This document shows positions 1-5,797 of a stretch of DNA of 9,877 nt, piece after piece. Numbering within the stretch: position 1 is the stretch's first letter; the number at the start of each line of letters is the position of its first letter. This stretch comes from Propionibacteriaceae bacterium (GTDB lineage Bacteria > Actinomycetota > Actinomycetes > Propionibacteriales > Propionibacteriaceae), in contig PMLO01000110.1 of assembly GCA_003158895.1 (NCBI GenBank), forward strand, positions 1 to 9,877, given 5' to 3'. A program made the translations under genes and the position numbers. The notes under the pieces were generated by a model that searched no databases, was not told where the DNA came from, and was given only the letters and a program-made list of their open reading frames with translations.

Positions 1-216
1 GTACGGGCTCTTGTCCTTCGAGAAGCGCACGTCGCGATGCGGCCGGAACAGCTTCGCATCCCCGAAGTCCTTGGCCAGCGAGTCGGCCAGCTCTTTCATC
101 GGGGTCCGCACGCACGCTTCGTACACGTCGGCGTGCGCGGTCCAGAACGACCTCGAGTTGTCGGCCTCGAGATCGTCATAGAAATCGAGCGCGGCCTCGG
201 GGAATCCGGTGAACAT
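1..216 (-). CDS. DUF2461 family protein, 5' part only
   Basis: The gene starts at an ATG at 216 and runs leftward out of the window, so only the first 72 residues are visible. The N-terminus MFTGFPEAALDFYDDLEADN and the later stretch LFRPHRDVRFSKDKSPY match the pattern I know for the DUF2461 (TIGR02453) family: a Gly-Phe start, a Phe/Tyr-rich helix, an Asn-Ser/Asn-x-x-Trp/Phe segment with a nearby His, and the strongly conserved FRPxRDxRFSKDKxPY block. Members are usually a little over 200 residues, so about two thirds is missing. The biochemical function of the family is not established; no catalytic role can be assigned. No clear Shine-Dalgarno is visible upstream of the ATG. Codon use is like the neighbours. 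The family call is firm and the function is unknown. Confidence 0.9.
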   Translation of the reverse strand, partial: MFTGFPEAALDFYDDLEADNSRSFWTAHADVYEACVRTPMKELADSLAKDFGDAKLFRPHRDVRFSKDKSPY

Positions 217-244
217 GGGCCAACCCTACGGCCGGTTCGGCAAC

Positions 245-417
245 TCATGCAGGGGGTCTGGCGATGACTACGGCCGCGACGAACAGGGGGAATCTGCCGA
301 CGATGTCGGTCAGCGGGTTCTGGTTGATACCCGTCTGAGTTCCAGGCCCACGAGAGCGAGATGCAGAATCACGGCCGATCCCAGGCCCGCCATGATCACC
401 TGGCTGAATTGCGCCAT
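245..417 (-). pseudogene. Possible frameshifted small membrane protein
   Basis: Reading leftward from an ATG at 417, the first frame gives MAQFSQVIMAGLGSAVILHL, then ALVGLELR, then a few charged residues and a TGA at 310-312. A second frame takes over in the same area and reads NPLTDIVGRFPLFVAAVVIA up to a TGA at 245-247. Both halves have high GC at third positions and each could hold one hydrophobic helix. Joining them needs a one-base shift somewhere around 320-340. The simplest reading is a two-helix protein of roughly 57 residues broken by a one-base deletion, or a sequencing error. The intact first frame alone is a 35-residue ORF (310-417). No Shine-Dalgarno is clear and I recognise no family. 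It lies upstream of, and on the same strand as, the DUF2461 gene. A chance hydrophobic frame cannot be excluded. Confidence 0.35.
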
Positions 418-445
418 CGTTTAAGCGGCGATTGGGCTACACGTG

Positions 446-910
446 ATGACGACACCGGTGGCAGCCCGTGCGAATCGCACCGGCCTCATCCCTGAGCGAA
501 GGAGTACTTACGACTTCTCGGAGTTCGATGGGCGTGACCTCGGTCCTCATGGCGAATACGGATACCGCTACCTGGACCACTACTGGGTCGAGGGTGAAAG
601 CCGCCGCGCCTTGATGCTCCTTGCTGACGAACGGCTCGCTGGCTGCGCGCTCATCCGCAAAGGTTCGCCGCATCAAGTGGCTGAGTTCTTCGTTCTCCGC
701 AAGTACCGCAGGCGCGGTATCGGCACGCTCGCCGCAGCGAAGGTGCTCAACGTGTGGCCGGGGGAGTGGGAAACCCATGAGGTTGTGGGCAACGACCGCG
801 CTGTCACCTTCTGGCGCCGGGCCATCCCGGTGGCCTTCGTGGAGTCGACGGACGAGACGGGGACGACGCAGCGATTCACGCTGCCCCCAAGGGACGGCAG
901 CAGCGCCTGA
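446..910 (+). CDS. GNAT family N-acetyltransferase
   Basis: This is a predicted acetyl-CoA-dependent N-acetyltransferase of about 154 residues, cytoplasmic, with unknown substrate. Residue numbers count from the GTG at 443. The acetyl-CoA pyrophosphate-binding motif is visible as VAEFFVLRKYRRRGIGT, where Arg89-Arg-Arg-Gly92-Ile-Gly94 fits the Q/R-x-x-G-x-G/A signature of GNAT motif A. It is followed by an Ala-rich helix, then NDRAVTFWRRAI, typical of the family's C-terminal Asn...Phe/Tyr-Trp region. The YDFSEF and LDHYW segments near residues 23-48 resemble a common bacterial GNAT subgroup, but the helix that usually precedes YDFSEF looks missing or divergent. GTG at 443 and ATG at 446 are adjacent start candidates. 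I take the ATG; neither has a good Shine-Dalgarno. The gene faces the MFS gene tail to tail and its divergent left neighbours look unrelated. The fold is confident and the substrate unknown. Confidence 0.85.
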   Translation: MTTPVAARANRTGLIPERRSTYDFSEFDGRDLGPHGEYGYRYLDHYWVEGESRRALMLLADERLAGCALIRKGSPHQVAEFFVLRKYRRRGIGTLAAAKVLNVWPGEWETHEVVGNDRAVTFWRRAIPVAFVESTDETGTTQRFTLPPRDGSSA

Positions 911-1086
911 GCCGGGGAGCCGGGGTGCGCGTCGTCGGTAACCACGCCGCGCGGTCAGTGGCTCGAATCAGCCGTCACATGTGCCGACCGCCGCCATGCC
1001 GAGGCGGCTCGGGGCGTTCGACGGTTCGCCTTGCGGCCAACACGTGTCGGGTCGATGCGGCGAACAACCGGCAGCTCCGACGTGCG
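911..1086. other. Convergent intergenic region with weak hairpins
   Basis: This 176-base gap lies between the ends of the GNAT gene (plus) and the MFS gene (minus), so termination signals for both would be expected. GCCGCC at 990-995 pairs with GGCGGC at 1003-1008 around a 7-base loop, and GCGGTC at 951-956 can pair with GACCGC at 986-991. Neither is followed by a T-tract on either strand, so a terminator is possible but not shown. Reading frames crossing the gap have no start with a Shine-Dalgarno and no recognisable protein. Confidence 0.3.
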
Positions 1087-2310
1087 TCAGTTCTCCGCTG
1101 CCTCATCCCGCGGCTCGTTGGACATCGAGCGGAGCGGGGACACGGCCCAGGCGGCCGTCGCGAAGAGTAGGAAGCCGCCGAGGATGTACGTCCACGGGAG
1201 ACCGATCGCGTGCGTTCCGAGGCCGGCTAGAAGGGCGCCCAGCGGCATCGTGATGAAGGCGACCATCCGGAACACCGACGTCACGCGGCCGAGCAGTGCG
1301 AGCGGTACGACGCGCTGCCGGTAGCTGTTGACGGTGATGTTCCAGACCATTGAGAAGAAGCCCATCAGCACCATCGCTGACACCGACACGACGACCTGGC
1401 GAACGGCTCCCAGGACAACCATTGAGACACCGAAGGCGACGAGTGCGACGAGAACGGACGTCCGTTCGCCGAGTCGGCGCGTCAGCCGTACGGTCAGCAA
1501 CCCACCGCCGATCGCCCCGACGGCGAACGACGCCATCACGAGTCCGTACGTCGACCGGGGCAAGTGCAACTCGTACAGGACGTAGAGAACCGCGACGGCG
1601 ATCGCTCCGGATGTCACGAGGTTCACGATCGCGACGGCTCCGGCGAGCGTGCGCAGGACGCGGTGCTTGGCCAGGTACGACAGGCCCTCGGCGAGCAGCT
1701 TCAGCGGAGCGGCTCGGCCGTCGACGGGCACCGGCGCTGGGCCCCGGCGGGACAGCCAGATCGTGATGGCCGTCCCCGCGGCGTACGCCAGCGCAGCGAG
1801 GCCGAACGGTGCGGCGGGCCAGACGACGAACAACACCGTCCCGACGACGGGTCCCAGGAGGTTGCCGGCCACCGCCATTGCTACCTGGGTCAAGGAGTTG
1901 GCCTGCTGGAACTGACTCGCCGGTACGAGCTCGGGGAGGATCGATGCGGAGGCATTGTCGAAGAACGGTGCCGCGAGACCCAGGAGGAAGCCCAACGCGT
2001 ACACGAGGAGCAACGACGCGTGCCCGCCGGCAACCAGTGCCGCGAACGTTCCCGCGGTCACGGCACGTACGGCGTTGGCCACCCACATGATGCGAAGCCG
2101 GGGGAGTACATCGGCAGCGACGCCGGACACGAGGCCGAGCAGCAGCCACCCGGTCTGATGCAGTGCGTCGGTGACGGCGATGAGCCGGGCATCCAGGGTG
2201 AGGGATGCTGCCAGGACGGGTAGGGCGCCGAAGATCAGGCCCTCGGCGAGGTACGAGGCGGAGCTGGACACCCAGACGGTCCAGAACCGCCGTCCCATCG
2301 GCTCGGCCAC
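1087..2310 (-). CDS. MFS transporter, drug/siderophore-exporter type
   Basis: This is a 407-residue inner-membrane protein with the alternating hydrophobic pattern of a 12-helix major facilitator. The cytoplasmic loop after helix 2 (GLVSGVAADVLPRLR, about residues 58-72) is a degenerate MFS motif A. FFDNASASILPELVP followed by QQANSL (about residues 116-140) is typical of the MFS_3/EntS and macrolide-efflux-like branch. The C-half contains NSYRQRVVPLALLGRVTSVF (about 328-347), the matching loop conserved in that branch. A hydrophilic linker near residues 188-205 separates the two halves. The start is a GTG at 2308-2310, preceded 6 bases upstream by GGAGG within GGAGGTGA, which fits the 16S anti-Shine-Dalgarno almost perfectly and fixes the start. 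The gene is divergent from the PTS operon, sharing about 195 bases of upstream DNA. The likely role is proton-driven export of a small molecule; the substrate is unknown. Confidence 0.9.
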   Translation of the reverse strand: MAEPMGRRFWTVWVSSSASYLAEGLIFGALPVLAASLTLDARLIAVTDALHQTGWLLLGLVSGVAADVLPRLRIMWVANAVRAVTAGTFAALVAGGHASLLLVYALGFLLGLAAPFFDNASASILPELVPASQFQQANSLTQVAMAVAGNLLGPVVGTVLFVVWPAAPFGLAALAYAAGTAITIWLSRRGPAPVPVDGRAAPLKLLAEGLSYLAKHRVLRTLAGAVAIVNLVTSGAIAVAVLYVLYELHLPRSTYGLVMASFAVGAIGGGLLTVRLTRRLGERTSVLVALVAFGVSMVVLGAVRQVVVSVSAMVLMGFFSMVWNITVNSYRQRVVPLALLGRVTSVFRMVAFITMPLGALLAGLGTHAIGLPWTYILGGFLLFATAAWAVSPLRSMSNEPRDEAAEN

Positions 2311-2338
2311 GAATCACCTCCGCGCGAAGCCTAAGCGA

Positions 2339-2347
2339 CCCCCCCCC
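2339..2347. repeat. C9 homopolymer tract in divergent promoter region
   Basis: Nine consecutive C residues on the plus strand (G9 in the MFS sense direction) lie between the MFS start codon and the PTS promoter region. For the MFS gene the tract lies in the probable leader or promoter. For the PTS operon it sits just upstream of the proposed -35 element. Tracts of this length can vary by slippage; no evidence for variation is available here. Confidence 0.9.
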
Positions 2348-2349
2348 TC

Positions 2350-2377
2350 TTCGGACTCCAGAGAGTCGTGTTAGTGT
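2350..2377 (+). promoter_or_regulatory. Candidate promoter of the PTS operon
   Basis: TTCGGA at 2350-2355 and TAGTGT at 2372-2377 are separated by 16 bases. The -10 fits the actinobacterial TAnnnT pattern and the -35 is a weak match to TTGACA. Transcription would begin near 2384, leaving the RAT and terminator intact in the leader RNA. The position makes sense but the match is only moderate. Confidence 0.35.
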
Positions 2378-2399
2378 CGCCGTGAGCAAGCCGCTCAAC

Positions 2400-2429
2400 A
2401 GGGTTGTTACTCGTAACGAGGCAAGACCT
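2400..2429 (+). promoter_or_regulatory. Ribonucleic antiterminator (RAT) site for the BglG/LicT-type protein
   Basis: The 30-base element begins AGGGTTGTTACTC, continues GTAAC, and ends GAGGCAAGACCT. It matches the BglG/SacY/LicT RAT pattern known from firmicutes: a lower stem (AGG with CCT), the conserved TTGTTACT and GGCAA internal-loop strands, and an upper stem (CTC with GAG, or CTCG with CGAG around TAA). Its last 7 bases (2423-2429) are also the left arm of the following terminator, so the two structures exclude each other. The protein encoded at 4662-5501 carries the matching CAT RNA-binding domain and is its expected ligand. Confidence 0.87.
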
Positions 2430-2465
2430 GGGTCGCACTTCCGTGCCGCCCAGGTCTTTTTGTTT
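2423..2465 (+). terminator. Leader intrinsic terminator controlled by the RAT
   Basis: AAGACCTGGG (2423-2432) pairs perfectly with CCCAGGTCTT (2449-2458). Inside it GCAC (2435-2438) pairs with GTGC (2443-2446) around a TTCC loop. The stem is followed by a T-rich run (TTTGTTT, 2459-2465). It stands about 40 bases before the permease ATG with no upstream ORF, so it terminates leader RNA and not a gene. Binding of the antiterminator to the RAT would sequester 2423-2429 and let polymerase through. Confidence 0.93.
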
Positions 2466-2505
2466 CCCCCCGAACGAGAGCGTGGCGAGTAGACAGGAAT
2501 GAACA

Positions 2506-4611
2506 ATGACGTCCACGACGCAGGGAACTGCTGCCGAGGCCATCGTGGCCGAGGTCGGCGGACCCGAGAACATCATCAGCGTCACGCATTGCGCGACGAG
2601 ACTCCGATTCGTCCTCAAGGATGCGACGAAGGTCAACGACAAGGCGCTCGACAAGGTCCCGGAGGTCCTTGGCATCGTGCCCCAGAGCGGTGACCGCTAC
2701 CAGGTCGTGATCGGCGGCGCGGTACAGACGACGTACCAGCAGATCATGAACCTGCCGTCGATGAAGAATGTCGGCAGTGGCGAGCTGAGCGATGCCGAGG
2801 TAAAGGCCGCTGAGCGAGCCAAGGCTCGCGGCAAGTTCGCGTGGCTCGACAGCTTCTTCGAGTATCTGTCCGACAGCTTCCGCCCGCTGCTGGGCGTGCT
2901 GCTGGGCGCCTCTCTGATCATCGCGTTCGCCGCGGTGCTCGACGCCTTCCACATCGTCGACTTCCGGGCCGCCACGAAGTCGGCCAGCTGGGTGTTCGTC
3001 GACGCGATGTGGCGGTCGGTCTTCTACTTCCTGCCGATCATGGTCGCGTTCAATGCGTCGAAGAAGCTCAACGTCGAGCCGTGGCTGGGCGCGACCATCA
3101 TGGGTGCCATCATGACCCCGAACTTCGTGAGCCTGACGGCCTACTCGACGGTCATCACCGACGGGATCACGAAGTACGTGTCATCCGTACCTGGTGTCAA
3201 CTGCGTGCCGAACACCACGCTCGGCACGGTCTCCTGCGTCGCGCACGTGTTCGGCATCCCGATGCAGCTGAACGACTACGGCGGTCAGGTGTTCGTTCCG
3301 CTGATCATGGTCGCTGTCCTCGCGCCCCTCTACAGGTTCATCAAGAAGCTCGTCCCCGGCAGTCTCCAGATGGTCTTCGTACCGTTCCTGTCGATGGTCG
3401 TCATGATCCCGCTCACCGCGTTCCTCCTCGGCCCGCTGGGCATCTGGCTCGGTACCGGCATCGGCTCCGGGCTCGCGTTCCTCAATGGTCACGTGCCGAT
3501 CGTCTTCGCGATCATCATCCCGCTGATCTACCCGTTCCTCGTGCCGCTGGGTCTGCACTGGCCGCTCAACGCCCTCATGCTGGCGAACATCGCGAGCGCG
3601 TCGACGGGGCACATGGACTTCATCCAGGGCCCCATGGGTTCGTGGAACTTCGCGTGCTTCGGAGCCACCGCCGGCGTTCTGTTCATCTCCATCCGTGACA
3701 AGGAAGTGGAGATGCGGCAGACCGCGACGGGCGCGCTGGCGGCGGGTCTTCTCGGTGGCATCTCCGAGCCGTCCCTGTACGGAATCCACCTGCGCTTCAA
3801 GCGGATCTACCCGCGCATGCTGGTCGGCTGCCTGGTGGGCGGCCTGATCACGGGTCTCGGTGGCGGCGTGAAGACGGGCATCTTCGCCTTCACCTCTCTT
3901 CTGACCATTCCGGTCTTCACCCCGATGGCGCTGTACGCGATCTCGATCGCCGCCGCCTTCGCGACCTCGATGATCCTCGTGATCATCTCCGACTACCGCA
4001 CGCCGGAGCAGAAGGCCGCATCCGCCGCCGAGCGTGCGCAGGCCGAGGCCGACCTCGCTCTCGAGGCTGCCGGAAGCCATGCCAAGGCCGCTCCCGCCAG
4101 GGCCGTCGCCGCAGTGGGTGCAGCGGGTGCTACGGGTGGCGTCGCCACTCTCGTCGCGACCACGGACATCTCCACGGCGGTCGCCGGGAAGGTGATCTCG
4201 CTCGACGACGTACCGGACAAGGTGTTCGCGTCGCGGGCGCTCGGCGAGGGCGTCGGCATCGTCCCCACGGACGGCACGATCGTTGCTCCCGTGACAGGTG
4301 TGCTGGCGACTGTTGCAGCCACCGGCCATGCGTACGGGATCAAGACCGACGACGGGGTGGAAGTGCTAGTCCACGTCGGGATCGACACCGTACGGCTCAA
4401 GGGTGAGGGCTTCACGGTCCTCGTCACCAAGGGCGAGCGGGTGACCCGTGGCGAGGTGCTCGGCACCGTGGATCTGGAGGCCGTCAAGGCCGCCGGGTAC
4501 GACACCACGACCATGGTCGTGGTGACGAACACGAAGAACCTCACTGCAGTCACGCCTCGTACGGGCGAGGATGTGGTTGTCGGTGACTCCGTGATCGACA
4601 TCACAAGGTAA
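2506..4611 (+). CDS. PTS EIIBCA permease, beta-glucoside/glucose type
   Basis: This 701-residue membrane permease imports a sugar and phosphorylates it in one step. The domain order is B-C-A, as in BglF-type permeases. EIIB covers about residues 1-85, with phospho-Cys29 in HCATRLRF. EIIC covers about 110-495 and has many membrane helices; it includes GLHW (349-352) and GISEPSLYG (418-426), which is the usual G-I-x-E-P-x-x-Y-G sugar-site motif. An Ala-rich linker of about 60 residues follows (500-560). EIIA-Glc covers about 560-701, with His608 in TGHA and phospho-His623 in VLVHVGIDTV. The start ATG has AGGA 7 bases upstream. It is the first gene of the operon, behind the RAT/terminator switch. 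Known members of the family take up aryl-beta-glucosides, sucrose, trehalose or glucose. With no phospho-glycosidase nearby the substrate is open; glucose or a sugar split by an enzyme encoded elsewhere is plausible. Confidence 0.96.
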   Translation: MTSTTQGTAAEAIVAEVGGPENIISVTHCATRLRFVLKDATKVNDKALDKVPEVLGIVPQSGDRYQVVIGGAVQTTYQQIMNLPSMKNVGSGELSDAEVKAAERAKARGKFAWLDSFFEYLSDSFRPLLGVLLGASLIIAFAAVLDAFHIVDFRAATKSASWVFVDAMWRSVFYFLPIMVAFNASKKLNVEPWLGATIMGAIMTPNFVSLTAYSTVITDGITKYVSSVPGVNCVPNTTLGTVSCVAHVFGIPMQLNDYGGQVFVPLIMVAVLAPLYRFIKKLVPGSLQMVFVPFLSMVVMIPLTAFLLGPLGIWLGTGIGSGLAFLNGHVPIVFAIIIPLIYPFLVPLGLHWPLNALMLANIASASTGHMDFIQGPMGSWNFACFGATAGVLFISIRDKEVEMRQTATGALAAGLLGGISEPSLYGIHLRFKRIYPRMLVGCLVGGLITGLGGGVKTGIFAFTSLLTIPVFTPMALYAISIAAAFATSMILVIISDYRTPEQKAASAAERAQAEADLALEAAGSHAKAAPARAVAAVGAAGATGGVATLVATTDISTAVAGKVISLDDVPDKVFASRALGEGVGIVPTDGTIVAPVTGVLATVAATGHAYGIKTDDGVEVLVHVGIDTVRLKGEGFTVLVTKGERVTRGEVLGTVDLEAVKAAGYDTTTMVVVTNTKNLTAVTPRTGEDVVVGDSVIDITR

Positions 4612-4624
4612 AGGGAGAAGCTCC

Positions 4625-4660
4625 ATGGTCGCTCCGCAGCGTTGTGGAAGCCGAGTGTGA
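4625..4660 (+). CDS. Possible 11-codon leader peptide ahead of the antiterminator
   Basis: An ATG at 4625 has the best Shine-Dalgarno in this gap (AGGGAG, 7 bases upstream, directly after the permease stop). It reads MVAPQRCGSRV and stops at TGA 4658-4660, one base before the GTG at 4662 that I choose as the antiterminator start. The antiterminator GTG itself has only a weak, distant GGAAG. The arrangement would suit translational coupling or reinitiation, which could hold the antiterminator level low relative to the permease. Chance occurrence is possible for so short a frame. Confidence 0.35.
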   Translation: MVAPQRCGSRV

Positions 4661-4661
4661 G

Positions 4662-5501
4662 GTGAAAGTCCTCCGCGTCTTCAACAACAACGTCGTCCTT
4701 GCCCGGGACGACGGGGGACGCGACGTCATCCTGACCGGCCGGGGCCTGGGTTACCAGGCCCGGCCGGGGCGGGAGATCGACCCGGTGGCCGTCCAACGCA
4801 CGTTCGTACCGGTGGACGGCCGCGACCCAGACCATCTCGCCGAGCTCTTGGCGGGCATCCCCCCCGAGCACATCCAGCTCGTCGGGGAGGCTCTGGTCCA
4901 GGTCGGGCTGGACGAGTCCGTCCTGCGGAATCCCGCGCTCCTCATCGCCCTGGCCGACCACGTCAGCTTCGCCGTGCGGCGCCTCGAGCATGGGTTGGCC
5001 ATCGAGTACCCGCTGCGCGGCGAGGTCAAGAACCTGTACGGGCGGGAGTACGGGCAGGCGCTCGCGCTGCTGGCGGCCGTCAACAACCGGCTCGATCACC
5101 AGCTGCCCGAGGGTGAAGCGGTGGCGCTGGCGCTGCACCTGGTCAACGCGGGCTTCGTAACGGGTGACCTGTCGTACACGTACACGATGACGGCAGTCAT
5201 CTCTCAGCTCATCGAGGTCATCGAGCAGACCTTCGACCTTCACCTCGACGACGATTCGGTGAGCATCGGCCGTTTCATCACGCACCTGCGCTACCTGTTC
5301 GTACGCATCCAGCAGCACCAACAGCTCGTCGACCAGACGAGCGTCATCTCCACCGCCATCCAGGAGTCGTTCCCGCGGGCCGCGCAGTGCGCCGAACGGC
5401 TCTCGGGGATCCTCGAGCTCCGGCTCGGCGCTCCGCTGACGACCGATGAGATCTCCTACCTTGCGCTCCACGTGGCTCGTGTGGCCGCGGACCAGAACTG
5501 A
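4662..5501 (+). CDS. BglG/LicT-family transcriptional antiterminator
   Basis: This is a 279-residue RNA-binding regulator of the PTS operon. The N-terminal CAT domain (about 1-55) begins KVLRVFNNNVVLA, the family hallmark. Two PTS regulation domains follow (PRD1 about 60-165, PRD2 about 166-279). With the start at GTG 4662 the conserved histidines fall at His100 (ADHVSFA), His159 (ALHLVNA), His208 (THLRYLF) and His270 (LALHVAR), almost the numbering of B. subtilis LicT (100, 159, 207, 269). This supports 4662 over the upstream in-frame GTG at 4644, which adds 6 residues. In the family, EIIB phosphorylates PRD1 to inhibit and HPr phosphorylates PRD2 to activate; all four sites are intact. The active dimer should bind the RAT at 2400-2429 and prevent termination, so the gene regulates its own operon. 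It lies 50 bases after the permease and 21 before HPr. Confidence 0.96.
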   Translation: MKVLRVFNNNVVLARDDGGRDVILTGRGLGYQARPGREIDPVAVQRTFVPVDGRDPDHLAELLAGIPPEHIQLVGEALVQVGLDESVLRNPALLIALADHVSFAVRRLEHGLAIEYPLRGEVKNLYGREYGQALALLAAVNNRLDHQLPEGEAVALALHLVNAGFVTGDLSYTYTMTAVISQLIEVIEQTFDLHLDDDSVSIGRFITHLRYLFVRIQQHQQLVDQTSVISTAIQESFPRAAQCAERLSGILELRLGAPLTTDEISYLALHVARVAADQN

Positions 5502-5522
5502 CCCCCTAGAGAGAGACACATC

Positions 5523-5792
5523 ATGCCCATCCGTACCGTCACCGTCGCCTCTGCCGTCGGCCTGCACGCTCGCCCCGCAGCGCTGCTCGCATCGGCGGTC
5601 AACGACTCCGGGCTCGACGTCACCGTCGCCCTTCCCGGCGGTGATCCCGTCGACGCCGGAAGTATCCTCGAGGTCATGACGCTCGGTGCCGCCCACGGGG
5701 ACACCGTCACTCTCGCCGCCGAGGGCGACGGGGCCGACGCCGTGCTCGACTCCTTGGTCGAACTCCTTTCCCGCGACCTCGACAACGAGTAG
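5523..5792 (+). CDS. ptsH: PTS phosphocarrier protein HPr
   Basis: This 89-residue cytoplasmic phosphocarrier accepts phosphate from Enzyme I and passes it to EIIA (and to PRD2 of the antiterminator). The length is normal for HPr. The active site GLHARPA places the phospho-histidine at His15, with Arg17 and Pro18 as usual. The second conserved block, GSILEVMTLG (46-55), contains a serine at 47 close to the regulatory Ser46 position of firmicute HPr. High-GC Gram-positives generally lack HPr kinase, so serine phosphorylation should not be assumed. The ATG follows a GAGAGAG stretch that gives a modest Shine-Dalgarno. It is third in the operon, with only 5 bases between its stop and the Enzyme I start. 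Identification is secure. Confidence 0.97.
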   Translation: MPIRTVTVASAVGLHARPAALLASAVNDSGLDVTVALPGGDPVDAGSILEVMTLGAAHGDTVTLAAEGDGADAVLDSLVELLSRDLDNE

Positions 5793-5797
5793 GAATC

